Assembly: GCA_964059195.1 (NCBI GenBank)
Contig: CAXKWD010000003.1
Coordinates: 197,432,174-197,496,173, forward strand
DNA from: Ectobius pallidus
Lineage: Eukaryota; Arthropoda; Insecta; Blattodea; Ectobiidae
Length of the DNA stretch: 64,000 nt
Reading direction: 5' to 3'
Below the pieces are notes generated by a model that was not told the DNA's origin, made no database searches, and was given only the letters and a program-made list of their open reading frames with translations. The position numbers and the translations under genes are program-made. This document shows, in pieces, positions 1-12,540 of this stretch (position 1 is the first letter of the stretch; every line of letters starts with the position of its first letter).

Positions 1-433
1 TTAATATGCGGCTTCATAGAGCTACACAAGTTTCTCCAGCTGCAGGACATAACTTACTATTGACCCTTTTAAAATGTTGGTTTAAAGTTTCTGGTACATG
101 CATTCGGTATGAAGGGTCCCGTCAGTATGGAGCTTCTTTTTGATCCAGCTGTTGCGTAACTCCCGGTAGCTGTTCAATACACAGCCGCCTGCCAGGAATT
201 GATTATCCTGAACGCAGTGCTTCTGTGCTCAAGAAATTTCTTCCCTACCTTAGTCCTATTACCTTTTACAAATAGAATGGCTTTCATTCATGAACATGTT
301 AGCACGAACTATCAACTTACCATGGATTGTTGCATGGATAACATTTGTCGTATGCATGAATCAACGCCTAGGGTCGAGGATTAAACAATCTCAGGTCGGC
401 AGAACTTTAGCTTTATTCTCATGATAGGATGAA
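1..433. other. No recognisable feature
   Basis: AT-rich non-coding sequence. The 61-codon reading frame at 199-384 shows no domain, splice pattern or similarity I recognise. Confidence 0.5.
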
Positions 434-990
434 AACGATTATTAAGTACCAGAATGGTACTTTATGAGATTGTGTGGGAGATGGGAAAAGTCTGTCCCTC
501 TGTCTATCCGTCCGTCCGTGTGTCTGCGATAACTTAAATATGCTTTATCTGATGTTCATGAAACTTGGTATACGCATTTATAACGTCCGTGAAAAAAAGC
601 CTACAGATATTGGACCAAATCAGTTGACCGGTACCGGAGTAATGCACAATTTAGTGCCTATTTTATGGTAATATATTAGCAAGAATTTATCAAATGCATA
701 TCAGTTATCATGACAACATATTGTTTTACAGTTTTCATATACGGTTTTGGAAGTTACAATACAGGTAGCCTTGACAAATAACACTACCCACAAGTTCCTT
801 CATGTATAGGCTACTTATCAAACTTTAGACCTTTGTTCTTCCGTAAACCCTGCTTAATGAATCGATTTGGAGCTTAACTCTGAAATCGATTTAAAAAATA
901 ACTTATTTTCTACATATCATAATTGCAATTATCACTGATAAAGCAAAAGCTTTCTGGCACTTGGTTACATCAGTTTACCTGATTTGATTT
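434..990 (+). mobile_element. Helentron/DINE-1-like repeat, copy A (near complete)
   Basis: This copy begins with TTATTAAGTACCAGAATGG. It has a GTCY-rich core (runs of GTCTGTCC), one ~138-bp unit containing CATGAAACTTGGTATACGC and ACCGGTACCGGAGTAA, and ends in CTGGCACTTGGTTACATCAG followed by a T-rich tail. AAGTGCCAG at the start is inverted as CTGGCACTT near the end, and ATCAG...CTGAT forms a short terminal stem. GTCY core, subterminal inverted repeats and a 3' stem-loop are the textbook traits of non-autonomous Helentrons (DINE-1/mini-me). The class assignment is inference; the repeat is certain, since at least seven copies lie in the window. It has no coding capacity. Confidence 0.75.
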
Positions 991-1424
991 TATTTTATTG
1001 AAAATAAGAAAACCCCAGTGAGCAAAGCTCACCTTAAAGGGGCTGTATAGAATATGACATGCATTTTGGTACAAGAGGTACAATACATAGGCATATAAAA
1101 TAAAATAATTTGATTATAGGAGTGAAGTGAAATTGCACATAACGAAGTAAAACATAGTTACATTTTATTCCCATTATAAAATTAAAATTGTGTTTGTATG
1201 CTATCAAAAGAGCAAATAATAAGATTTATGTAAAATACCGGCTGGGTGGAACTTCTAGAAAGTTCGCCAATTTCGCCAGTTAATATACTTACAGAAACTG
1301 ATACATCTAAACTGTTTTTCTTTACATTAGTTACGGGAGTTCGGCCGCTGATTGGCTTCCCGCGAGCCAATTAAATTGCTTCGGATATTCGGAGAACGAA
1401 GATTATATTATAATAGATGTGACC
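991..1424. other. Intergenic, nothing recognised
   Basis: AT-rich spacer between two Helentron-like copies in opposite orientation. No reading frame or repeat I can assign. Confidence 0.5.
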
Positions 1425-1654
1425 GTTAATTAGTCGTTATTTCGGTACCGGTTAACCAATTTGGTGCTAAATCAATACGTTTCTCCACTTGGACGTTATA
1501 AACGAGTATACAAAGTGTCATGAAAATCCGATTAGCTTATTCGAGTTATTGCGCGTACAGGCACACGGACAGACACGACAAACAGGCAGACAGACATTTT
1601 CCCGCCCATCACACAGTCTCAGAATGTACCATTCTGGCACTTAATAATCTGTCT
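1425..1654 (-). mobile_element. Helentron-like repeat, copy B (5' part only)
   Basis: Reverse-strand copy containing the first 138-bp unit, the GTCY-rich core (here GACA/GGCA runs) and the terminus CTGGCACTTAATAAT. The 3' half is missing. Its 5' end faces away from copy A. Confidence 0.75.
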
Positions 1655-3839
1655 AAAAACATATTGATTACCCAACTATTCGGAATTTAACGTTTTCAAT
1701 TTTGAAAAACTTTACAAACTTTACTAAAATACTTTCACAAACATCGTCCAAAATACACATCCAGGACAATACAATGCACAATAAGCTTGTAAGTAACTAA
1801 TTGTAAAAGGAAATGCTGTTAATTTCTTTTTTAGAAACAATGTTAATAATAATAATAAGAGGAAGAAGAAGAAGAAGAAGATGAAGAAGAAGAAGAAGAA
1901 GAAGAAGAAATGCCTTTCAAAAAGTGAGATTTTACATGATTCTGACATTGTAAACATTAAATTTCTGTTAGGTTATTGTAATTACTATTATTATTAGTAG
2001 TAGTAGTAATATTTTTATGATATAATTTTGTTGTTATTATTGCTGATATTATTTATTATTATTTTTATTATTATTATTGCTACTATTATAGTGGTATTGT
2101 AACATTTAAAAGTGAAAAGGAAGCAGAGAATCAAAATAATATTATTCAAGAGCTTTAGAGACTTGCCTCTTATACACAAAATGAATGCGCCGCTTTGTTA
2201 ATAATACCGCTGCTGACACGTGTGTGATATCATGCTAAAGCTAACTCTTGGAAATTATGAAGCACACATGTCGAGGAAGGCATTGCTAGAAAAATCAACT
2301 TTCTCTTTCAAGATATGCGTCTTGCTAAAATATATACCCAATTGTTAGTTCCGATCTAATAGCGCGAGCTATCGCGGGTTAATATCTTAAGCGATAAAAT
2401 AATGTTCAAAGTTGAAATGGAATTGAATAGTTACAAATGAGAAAATAAATCCCTTAACGCTGTGAATAAGAAACAAGTGAATACGTCCAATGCTAGTACA
2501 TAGAAACCATTTTACACCATTTTAATGTCATCTCAATGTTTTCAGTGATTTTCACCGCCTGATTATACGCTTATATAGCGAACTAGATGGCGCTGAATGG
2601 AAGGTTTTGTTGCGGAGGTTTACTCCAATGCTCTCATGGTTTGATCTTTCCGGATTTCTCATGTTATGTAGAAAAAAAAACGAAAAACTCCAGCAGAGGA
2701 TTATGGCTTTCCTAAAGACGCATTTCTGAATGAATTTGCTTTATACATTTTTTATTCGAGATAAAACCTCAAGACGCTTCCTGGAAGACATTCAACAAAG
2801 CGTACATGTAAAAGTCTGTTTTTTTAAATATTTCTCGTTTAACTGATTATAATAAGGAAAATGAAAAAGAGATCTGCAGTGGTTATATTTATACCAGAAT
2901 ATACAGTGTGTTTCACGTATGAGTTGGCCAATCGTGCGGGTTTCTGCGTCGCGGAGGCCACAGCTCTACCACCCGGGTGATCCAGTGTTATTTCTAAGTA
3001 AATAAAGCCGCTAACGGTATAATGACTCAGGTTCTCACAATTACAATTAAAATTACAATGTAAATAACGACGTTCCTCATCACATGAGATGTTGGAAATG
3101 TCCTCCTCTTGCATACGCACAACACTGGCACCTTTTTAGGAAATTTTCTATCACGCGTATAAATTCAGTTTCCGAGATAGAGTTAACTTCTCTTGTGTTA
3201 GTCTTTAATATATGGGGTCCCAGTTACGTAGATATTTGAGCCGAACTTGAACTTTATAAATAAAAGTGTATGCGTCAAACCGCGTACATTTATGCAATTA
3301 TGTTCCGTGTGTTTTGCTATAATATTAGACCAACATTTTCGAAAGCAATTAAAGTAATAAAAAAATTCAAGGAATGAATTGTTGAATATTTAAAAGTCTG
3401 CTGTATTTTTATTGTTAAAACCGGTGCCTGTTTGATAGGCACATCACTATGCGATTCCTACAGTTCATGGTGAATTCGTATCACACACTACACAATACAA
3501 TATAGTACATGCATGTTCTGTATTTCCAATATACAACGAACACGTGTTATTTAAGCGTGCAGTTGAGTCGAGTCGTTCAGATAAAATGTTTTATTCTATT
3601 AAGTTGTAATGATTGTTTTATTTCATTGTTTTATGATATTTTAAAATATGTCCATAAAATCATGTTCACATAGGATGTGAGGACTAATACAGACTTCACT
3701 TGTGATGTTTATATTATTACAAAAAATGTACGCAAGGCGAAATCGGGGTACGTGAAACGTTTTTGCGTGCTGCCTAAACTGGAACACTAGTAGTGTTGCC
3801 TCTTGTATGTTATATCCTAACTAGCACAAACATAATTTA
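1655..3839. other. Intergenic, with two microsatellites
   Basis: No gene recognised. Near 1855-1910 is a nearly pure GAA tract, which explains the poly-Phe/Leu reading frame on the reverse strand as an artefact. Around 1978-2095 is a looser ATT/TAG-rich tract. The rest is ordinary AT-rich sequence. Confidence 0.6.
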
Positions 3840-3890
3840 AACTTTATAGGCCTATTTATGAACACTGACATCGTTTTTATATAAATTGCA
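3840..3890. repeat. Fragment of an interspersed repeat shared with 14.2 kb
   Basis: The stretch around AACACTGACATCGTTTTTAT recurs inverted at 14247-14273. The same repeat appears to resume at 4375-4500, whose partner is 14010-14200, so the LINE end at 3973-4372 seems to have inserted into it. Confidence 0.5.
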
Positions 3891-3972
3891 TGAATTACAT
3901 TATTTTATTTTTAAAATATTGATAGACTAAAAAATATTTTAATAATATTGATAGACTAATCTGAGAGTGTTT

Positions 3973-4372
3973 GAATGCAGGGTGTTTAGGTATATATTGG
4001 GACCTAAAAGAGTTGAAAATGGGGACAGGAGAAAACTGCATAACGACGAGCTTCATGACCTGTGCTCTTCACCGGACATAATAAGGTAGGACAGACATAT
4101 ATAAAAAGTATTGACTGGGAGACCCGAAGGGAAAATACCACGTGGAAGACCTAGACGTAGGTGAGAGGACAATATTAGGATAGATTTAAGGGAAGTAGGA
4201 TTTGGGAGGAATGAATGGATAGAGTTAGCACAGAATAGGGTTTAATGGCGGGCTCAGGTAAGCGCGGCAATGAACCTTCGGATTCCATAAAATAGATAAT
4301 ATTCCTTTAGCTTGCTGAGGAATTGTATATTGGCATTGAGTAAATAAGTAAGTAAGTAAGTAATATTGACAT
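3973..4372 (+). pseudogene. LINE 3' end: degenerate reverse-transcriptase C-terminus and tail
   Basis: One frame reads through LGPKRVENGDRRKLHNDELH, DLCSSPDIIR, then GRPEGKIPRGRPRRR, DLREVG, WIELAQNR and AAMNLRIP before its terminal stop. This is the characteristic end of an insect non-LTR retrotransposon ORF2, where the arginine-rich GRPRRRW segment and the closing AAMNLRVP-like motif are typical. Several in-frame stops show it is dead. The stop at about 4288 is followed by a short 3' UTR ending in (TAAG)n at 4341-4362, a normal LINE tail. The copy is heavily 5' truncated. Clade (RTE or CR1-like) is not settled. Confidence 0.85.
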
Positions 4373-4374
4373 AC

Positions 4375-4510
4375 TAGTAAATTGACCTAAAACGATAAAC
4401 CGAATCATGTGCTGCCATATTCGAAATGAAACGATTAAAACAAACCAAAGATTCATTAACCTTACCCTCGACCCGGGCGAACGAGCTTGTACGAGTATGT
4501 TTCGGTGAAA
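4375..4510. repeat. Interspersed repeat copy (partner at 14.0-14.2 kb)
   Basis: ATTCGAAATGAAACGATTAA and its flanks recur inverted near 14115-14165 with moderate divergence. No coding potential. The closing edge is unclear. Confidence 0.5.
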
Positions 4511-4643
4511 ACAACCATAAAGCAGAATAATGATTCGCGCAATGTAGAGTACGATTACTTCCACAAAGTCTCTGGATTTTTACGTACATACGTTAGGAGC
4601 GAGTGTCACAGTTCCTAGAGTTCCTGCCTAGGGGAGGTAGCTG

Positions 4644-6645
4644 TAGTGATGGGAACCATTCGAATGAATTCATTCGAAATATTCGATTGTTAAAATCATT
4701 CGAAATGTTCGAGATGTTAAAAAAATCATTCGAATGATTTTGCTCTGCTCCAGACTAGGGTTAGAGCGCTTCGCTTACTGAACTGAAGTGTGGAAGCGAA
4801 TGAATTCATTCGAATGCTTCTTCAACCTCTCGGATTCTGGCTTCTCGCTCGTTCTCTCGTTCATTCGATTGTTTTCGTGTTCCATCGTGTCCCAGTTAGC
4901 AAAGCGTTCGGTAACTTCTGTCTCTCCCATTCCAAGTGGGGATGGCATGACGCAGAGCTAGTTTCAACCCCAGGCTACAAAATATATTTTGACAATAAAA
5001 TAGCCGTTCTCTCGAATATTGAAAAGTTCAATTTTTCACAGATTGTTCCTATTTTACATCCATCATTAGCTTCTACATGAAACATATGCATTTTCAAATG
5101 GATTATTTATTTGATTAATTACCGTATGTTATGAATTATGATATTAAATACAGCCATTCAAATTTTTATATTTGATACATTTATAAGATTTTTAAGCAGT
5201 ACCAACATTAGCTATTTACATAAATGCATATCTTCAACAACCTAAGCTATGAGTATTTACAATCTTACAAAGTTAATTATACCAGTCAAAAGTAATATTC
5301 TAAGTTATACTTTAATTATTGACTCGAGATCAGATTACTTAATCAGGAGGCAACATTGCAACATGTTGTTGAGTCCATTTAGATATCAATCATAATTAAT
5401 AATTCTATACCACATTGAACTGTTGAATTAGTTAACTGAGACATGTTCCAATTACCTTCATATTTTATAAATTATCAAAGTAAGAGCATATTTTCCGCGA
5501 CAAATTATAATATGGGTATACTAATTTAACCTTTTCACTTCTGTTGTTTCTACTATTTTTGTCTAAAGATCTGCAGTGTTCCAACATGTCAGAGAACTGG
5601 CAACATCTAATTTATTTTAATGGTATTGCCACCAAAGTGGGAATGCTTGCATTTTTTCCCTTTTAAAATCAAAAAAATCATCCACCCCTAAAGGGTTGTG
5701 TTCAGAAGGTGAATGGACTTGCAGTCTTTTCAATTTCCACATCCTAATAAAGGGGAAAAAATTAGGAAGAAAGGAAGGAAAAAAAAAACCAGACCCCATC
5801 GCCAACCTACATGTGCTCAATCACGGCTCAGTTTACTCAGGCGGAAATACTCTTCGGCCAGGCTTTGCAGAGACCTTGAATTGCTTTTGTCGGTTCCTAA
5901 TTATACAAGAAAATTATATATAAAACAACAAACATACTTCTTTATAAAATTAATAATTATTGAGATACAGATTAAAGAGCCACGACCTATAGTGCATGAA
6001 AATAGCATTGTACTAAACTTTATTCTACTGTTTATTAATTGAAATGTTCGTGTTATTTCTTGTCTTGTTTTGATTCGTTGTCTTTGAACAGTTATGTCTG
6101 CATTTATCCAAAAATACTGCAATATGACGTAACACTACCTTCAGTATGCTATTATAACACACTAATAAAATAAATAGTACTAAATTTGTTTCACATATGC
6201 TCTCACATACGTGTTATTGAATTTCTTAGTTAAACGAACGATGTCTACCCTATTAAATAATAATTTGAAATCTTCAGATTTAAATAGATTTGGAGATCTT
6301 ATCGAATTAAAGATATAATTACTTTACAGCATCGCATATAACTGACAATATAGTTATTCGGATTTCCGAACGTAATAAAATAAACTGAAGAATACACTGT
6401 ACATAATCAATTTAATAACTTATTTACCTTAATTACTATTTATTAAACTTGAAAATTTGAATGGACCTAATACTAAAATTAGATACATTTCATTTCGTTG
6501 TATTCAAATTTGGTCGTGAAAATATATTTATCTATTTTAGGCCTACTATTCTCTTTTTGTGTATTACATTTATCCTTCCATGCTTTAACTTCATATTACT
6601 TATTACATCGCTTAATTAGAAGCTTAGGGTATACCAATAAGCCGT

Positions 6646-6699
<54 letters not shown>

Positions 6700-7584
6700 T
6701 AATCTGTTGTTGTTGTCTTTATGTTCTCTATTCATTGGGATTGATAGGCCTATACAGTTATAATGATTATGATAATATTATTAGGTGAATAGTAACGATA
6801 AGTCGTGATAAGTAAATATTCAATCCTTTGTGAATGGGATATTAAAATTAACCTACGGGCAAATGATTTTTTATAGTCAAAGATAATGATGCAAACTTAT
6901 TTTTGTTATTAGGAAAGTCATATGAGCTTTTATTGCAAGACAAAAGGATTGACTGGTATTTTATTTAAAATTGTAAGTCCAAAGAGAAAACTAATATGAA
7001 CAGATTTTTTGTTATTTATGATTGATTTAAAGCTTTAAGAACGTGTCTTGAAATTACATAATTTTTACTTTTTCGTAAATTGAAAAGTTATATTATTTTG
7101 TACTTGATTGTATTATGCTTGTTATTATTAAACACCACAGATATGCAAATGCAAATAATAACTACGAAGTTGCCTGGTTATTGCTGCATTAAGCAATTTA
7201 TATTTGTAGGACTTCAAGAAATTTCATGTTAGGCCTCATTTACTGTATTTACTACAGCACTTGTTCGAGACTACATGACTAAAATAATAATCATCTCTGG
7301 AGGCCGTGTTTGTTGTAAGCTGGCCGCATTGTTCTCTGCCGGAAATGTGCGCACTAAATTTAAATCTACCCGCTTTCGAATGCCAATGAAGTGAAGTGAG
7401 AACGGAAGATTTCATTCGAAAAATATTGAAGCTAGCGAATGAACATCTCGTAGGTTGCATGTAACTATCCCTCTATGAATAAAACACTTCGAATGAATTC
7501 ATTCGAAATATTCATTCGAAATGTTTAGTTCTGCATTCGAATGATCATTCGATTGTTAAAATCATTCGATTTTTCCCATCACTA
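4644..7584. mobile_element. Non-autonomous hAT transposon, 2,941 bp, with 8-bp target duplication
   Basis: It starts TAGTGATGGGAA and ends with the inverse TTCCCATCACTA. The 8-bp duplication GGTAGCTG lies at 4636-4643 and 7585-7592 and is perfect. An 8-bp duplication and a TAGxGATGGG-type terminus are hallmarks of the hAT superfamily. Subterminal regions are dense in the short palindromic motif CATTCGAATG, plausible transposase-binding repeats. No transposase reading frame survives inside; the small frames (such as 4790-5080 and 5713-6042) match nothing I recognise. An AAT microsatellite sits at 6647-6698. Confidence 0.88.
6647..6698. repeat. (AAT)n microsatellite
   Basis: About 17 uninterrupted AAT units within the hAT element. 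It creates an artefactual poly-Asn reading frame. Confidence 0.95.
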
Positions 7585-7704
7585 GGTAGCTGCACCCTGA
7601 TTTGTCCAGCTCTTCTATCCCACTCAACGTGTTGTCTGTCTCTGTCTCGCTGGCTGGGTTAAGCCTTCAAGGCCAGAGACTTTGTGAAAGTAATCGTACT
7701 CTAC

Positions 7705-9059
7705 AATCACCGCTTGTGACGTAGAATGCTAGTCGGAAAAGAGAAGTGAAAGAGGCAATGATAAATATGCTTGAAAGTTTCAAGATGAATAATCAACAAG
7801 AAGTGACTCCAGAAGAAATGAAGAGCCTAGTGTACAGCTGTCGTTTTTTATCTGTGCCTCTCGTTGACCGTTGGAATTTTGTTACAAGTGCTTGTGCAAG
7901 AGCAGGTAGTCCGTGTATTCCAATACAAAAGACATCCAGTTCCCTTTCTAGTCATAACTTGTCAGAGCTCCAATCTGTTCACATCTGCTGCCCGTTGTAA
8001 ATTTAAGAAATGTTTTTGTGCACGCTAGTAGAATCGAGCCTCTCTCTCTTCTCCTACCAGGAAATAGTCACGTGACAGACCGGCAGAGATATAATACGAT
8101 GTCTGTACGTAACTCCTGTCGAAACTAATATGGACCTGGTTGCTAGTGAGTCGCTGTGGAAGTTATCGTGATCATGGGAGTCGACATTTTAAACAGTTAC
8201 TTTAACAGCGTGTAATTTGAGTTGAACAAAAGTAGTTAGGTTAGAAATGAAAGCAATGAAGTTACTCTGTACTGAGCCACCGGAGACCATGGGTTCCTTA
8301 TATTAAAACACTCAGAAAACATCCCTGAACAACTTGCGAAATATTGTTTTTCAAAGTTTTCCCGATTCATCCTGTATGCGTATATATTGGTATGTTTGTT
8401 ATGTGCACTAATGCTTTATTGTATGGTATTTTTTGTAGTATGTAATTTTGTGATTTATTCAATTTCTTTATAACTTGTAGCATCTTCTCGGCATATTAAA
8501 TTAAATTCTTTTTTTTAAATTAATTCAGTGTCCAACATCATCCAAAGAAATGTGTACGTATATTTAAAGTTCGCCCTGTATTTCAGGGATAATTAATATT
8601 GTAAAAACTGTTCTGATAAAGCTTGTGTCCAGCTGTTGGAAATCCGCATTAGCATTACTAAAAACGTTCCCTCAAAATCACTGCTTTGATTTTTCTTGTC
8701 CTGGCTTAATCGTTAAGGAAAGCTGGTAATGTTTACAATAAGCCCTGGAAACCATTATTTAATGCCTACATAAACGAGTACAAAACAGAAGAAGACCTCC
8801 CTTACTAGACGTCATAAACATCCCGTTGCCAAGGTAACTAACACGGTCATTCACACGTAGTCTTCTACCATCAGTGGTTTCACCGCTTGCGCTAGAGGAT
8901 TTCCTTCAAATTGGCTTGAGAATCATCTTTCAGAAGGCAAACAGCAACCATTTAATTTCCATACACGGTTAAATTTCTGCTGATGTATTTTCTTACTTAC
9001 AGACTTGATAAAAAAAATCTTTGGAAGCAGTGCACAACCGTCGTTAAAAAAAAACAATT
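7705..9059. other. Intergenic; one unrecognised reading frame
   Basis: The only notable frame is 7746-8000 (+), 84 codons, whose first half (EAMINMLESFKMNNQQEVTP onward) has protein-like composition. I recognise no family, splice site or neighbour that supports a gene. Elsewhere ordinary AT-rich DNA. Confidence 0.4.
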
Positions 9060-9612
9060 GTAGGTTGTAGAGTTAGGTTTACGAGAACACAGGTTTACCA
9101 CACTCATTTAGGCTCAAAGATATTTAATAACTTTCCAGTGGATTTTCGCAGTTTGCCTGTTGAAGTTTTTTCAAAGAATTTGCTTGTCTGGTGTAAAACT
9201 AATCCTTTTTATAGTATTAATGATTTTTTTAAACGTACAGTTTTTAAATAATAAACTAGACTTTAAAATTGTTTGTAAATAAATGTATTATAGTATTAAT
9301 GACTTTATAAATGACAATTTTTAAATAATAGGTTTGTCTTTAGAATTGTTTACGCATAAACCCGTTAGGCCTATAGTTTAATGACTTTTTAAATGCACAG
9401 TTTTTAAATAACTACCTTTAAATAGCAATATTTAAACAAGATACTTTTAAGAGTTGTTAGGATATAAATCTGTTACGTAGCCTTTTAAAATTAGCCATAT
9501 TGTATCAATGTAGTAGGCTGGTAGCCTACAAATTACTCTTGCATGACGAAGTCTATTGCATTTCTTGTGAAGTGCTTAGTGACGAATAAACTTGTCTATT
9601 GTCTATTGCCTG
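9060..9612 (+). pseudogene. LINE ORF2 C-terminus with tandemly repeated 3' tail
   Basis: A 53-codon open frame at 9093-9251 reads HTHLGSKIFNNFPVDFRSLP ... NPFYSINDFF then a stop. This is the usual end of a CR1/jockey-type ORF2, where a KLFNxLP motif is followed by a closing NPFYSIxxFF-like motif. The stop region then repeats about three times with a ~100-bp period (AGTATTAATGACTTT ... TTTTTAAATAAT) to about 9430. The copy probably ends in the TTGTCTATTG repeats near 9590-9607. It is strongly 5' truncated. Confidence 0.7.
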
Positions 9613-9769
9613 TCAAAGAAAATGATGGGCTTCATTTATTTTATAGCTTATCCTCTTCCGTGTCGATGCTAGTTGAAAATACAGCGTACAGTAACTTCCG
9701 CATTTTATAAAATGATAATTTTGCCCCTATCGGGAAGTTCCTCCGTTCAAACTCAGCATGACTCATAAG

Positions 9770-10307
9770 TAGGGTTCGGATGTTTATGAGTATGAAATGT
9801 CATATTTTTATCCTGACCTCCATTCTTGCCGAAAACACAATTAAACACGAATTACACGCGTGTTATCCTAATCGGATCGTTTTTATTTTGCATACAAAAT
9901 CATATTTTGGTAATTTTTGTAGTCTTGGTCATATTTTGACCATATTTGTAATTTAACGTCATATTTCAGTCATAAATTCGGTAAAGGAGCACTGTTATAA
10001 AGTGTATGTGCTACATGGTCGATTTAAATTTGAAATTTATTTAATTAATTTAATGTTTATGATAAATTAATTGGTGACTTACATTTTAAAATAATGCAAT
10101 AATTTTTCATACTTTATAGGACACTCTACTCTGACTGAATTCACGTGATGTAAGAATTTAGTGTCTTTAAACGTTTTAAATTAAAATTTATTGTTTATTT
10201 TTTTTATTGGGGTCATACTTAAGGTTTTTGTGTCACATTTGGTCTTTCTAAGGGCATATTTGCAGTCATATTTTCCACTTTTTTAGGTCATAAACATCCG
10301 AACCCTT
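9770..10307. mobile_element. hAT-type MITE, 538 bp
   Basis: Ends are TAGGGTTCGGATGTTTATGA and its inverse TCATAAACATCCGAACCCTT. The flanking octamers CTCATAAG (9762-9769) and CTCATAGG (10308-10315) match at 7 of 8, fitting an aged 8-bp hAT duplication. The interior is AT-rich with repeated GTCATATTT motifs and no reading frame. Confidence 0.8.
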
Positions 10308-11659
10308 CTCATAGGGTAGTGTCAGGAGATAGAGAGAATATTGTAAAGATAAGGGTGAAGCAGTTCACCCCCTTGCTATTGGGTAATGCCACTATAAAGG
10401 TTCACACTCAATAAGTAATAATGTTTTTATGAAGTACTTACAGTTGATGAGTTTCTTTTGAACCTGCCTCGGAGTCAGTCGAGCTACAAGACTTAAACTC
10501 TTACGTTTCTACAGGGAAAATCTGGGTTTGGTGAATGGCTATACTAGTTACTGTAATTAGATATCAAAATATTTAATACTGGTATGAGTTGATTTATTAT
10601 TCAATCAATATTAAGTCCAATTAATATATGCTAAATCTACTCGTGGTGGATACTGTATATAACGTCTCGATTGTAGAACGTAGCCACTAAAGTTTATCAG
10701 TTATTACTTCTTCCTACTTATTAGCACGTGATGTTATAATGACCCTCCTTGGAGTAATTATAGTAATATTGATTCGTCGACCAAGTACTTACTGCGTCAC
10801 ACTGAATTTAAGTTCGGTAATAGCCGTAACTTAGCTATTACCACAAATCGCGAATACTGGGTGTGTTTACTGTAATAGATTAATTATCCAAGCTGGTTAA
10901 CTGCCCAACGTGAATATAAAATCGAGTGGAATACTATTGTATCCACTCGGAAGAATTTAGCTGACCAAGAATATGCGTCCGACCGGGTACGAGTCCGGCA
11001 GAACAGTCTTCTATTAAAAATGGCGAGGTTCTACAGCCGTTGCAACACACAGAAATCCCCCACTCTTACACCAACAAATGAAATTCTATGTTACAGTATT
11101 TTAACCATATTTTAGCTAGTAGCTCATTTTTGATTGGCCCTTTAAACCAAGCTTTTAGGACGCTCCGAGATCCATCTCTGAACTTCCACTGTCTTCCTGT
11201 TCTCGCTATTAGCTCTGGTTTCTTAGTACGGGCATTCAGTGTTCATTTCCCAAGTCTTTTTCCAAGTATGTTCCTTTGATCAAGCTCAAGTCGTCTTTGT
11301 ATAACTTTTTGCATAAAGGAAGTACTGCTGGGTGACAATAAGTGTCTCCGAATCCCCGCAGTGACTGAATAGTACAAGCAAGCTAGCCTTTGTGAGGTAC
11401 TTGGAATCTTGTCTGGTACTTTCTACACCCCGTAATATTCTTATGTTTAATATTAACTTATTTTATCTTTAATCCATATTATTCATTTATTCATTGCATG
11501 TTAAGCGTGATTTAATAGAGTATCATCTGAGATTCAATTTGATATAAAATACTAATAGGTCCCATCATTTTAAGGTTTTATATTCAATTTAATTTAGCTT
11601 GCTATTTATCATGATTATAGTTTTATATTCAATACTAGAATCAGGATTCCCTCAAGGGT
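10308..11659. other. Intergenic, nothing recognised
   Basis: No gene, RNA or mobile-element end identified. The frame at 11088-11279 has no recognisable similarity. Confidence 0.5.
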
Positions 11660-12540
11660 AAGTGTATTAAGTGCCAGTATGGTACTCTATGAGATTGTGT
11701 GTGGGGGACGAAAAATGTCTGTCCGTGGGTCTGTACGCACCATAACTCAAATACGATTTATCGAATTTTCATGAAACTTAGTATACTCATTTATAATGTA
11801 CATGGAAAGAACCCTATTGTTATTGAACCAAATCGGTTCACCGGTACCGGCGTAAAACCCAATTAAGTGTTACGCTTTATCGCATTTTCATGAAACTTGG
11901 TATACACATTTATAATGTCGACTGGAAGACGTCTGTTGATATTGGACAAAATCGGTTGGCTGGTACCGGAATAATGCTCAATTTCGTGCATTTTTATGGT
12001 ATTATATAACAAAAGGCCCCATAACGCAGATATGCTTTATAGGATTTTCATGAAACTTGGTATACGCATTTATAACGTCGATGGCAAGAAGCCTATTAAT
12101 TTTGGACTTAATCGGTTGACCGGTACCAGAGTAGCGACTAATTAAAGGTCACATGTTTTTTTTTATTTTTGTCTGCTGGTATAATTTGACAGTTAACACT
12201 ATTCCTTCACTTATATTTGTCAAACGACACCGTCAAGCTCACTGAGTTGGCCAAATGGTAACGCCTTGGACTCGTATTATGGAGGTCCCCGAATCAAATC
12301 CCGGAGTCGGCCGATTTGACATGGATTTTTATTTTATTTCATTTTTTATTTTTATGTGAGTGCGAGATTGTCAAGGTATCACAAATCTGTAGTTCTACTG
12401 ACGCTGGTCGATTTTAATCTGATTAGAAAAACTTATTTTCTGCATATCATAATTGCAATTATAATTGATTCAACAAAAAACAAACTGGCACTTTGTTATA
12501 TCAGTTTACCTGATTTTATGAAAATATATTCAATTTTAAC
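11660..12540 (+). mobile_element. Helentron-like repeat, copy C (three internal units)
   Basis: Starts ATTAAGTGCCAGTATGGTAC at 11669. It has the GTCY core and three tandem ~135-bp units (TTTTCATGAAACTTRGTATA recurs near 11767, 11889 and 12045), then the shared 3' region ending CTGGCACTTTGTTATATCAG and TTTACCTGATTTTA. A tRNA-derived SINE is inserted at about 12224-12367. Confidence 0.8.
12224..12367 (+). mobile_element. tRNA-derived SINE inside Helentron-like copy C
   Basis: The head GAGTTGGCCAAATGGTAACG resembles a tRNA A box, and GAATCAAATCCCGG a B box. It continues into GTCGGCCGATTTGACATGG and a T-rich tail. TTGTCAA occurs at 12217-12223 and 12368-12374, a plausible short target duplication. 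The same family is found inverted at 62.8-62.9 kb. Confidence 0.65.

Larger units (their letters stand above)
4544..7704. mobile_element. Small inverted-repeat element, split by a hAT insertion
   Basis: Arms at 4544-4575 and 7673-7704 are inverted copies matching at 31 of 32 positions, starting GTAGAGTACGATTACTT. With the nested hAT and one copy of its duplication removed, the host element is only about 210 bp, the size of a MITE. No convincing target duplication is visible at the outer edges, so its superfamily is unknown. Confidence 0.7.

Noticed and set aside
1724..1957. Hydrophobic reverse frame with a Phe/Leu run
   Set aside because: Produced by the GAA microsatellite at ~1855-1910.
2839..3120. 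93-codon reverse frame
   Set aside because: No domain, no splice context and no conservation clue within the window.
12240..12310. Candidate tRNA gene (also 45770-45840, 56815-56895, 60165-60250, 62880-62940)
   Set aside because: A and B boxes are present but the cloverleaf arms do not pair properly and the sequences continue into SINE bodies with target duplications.
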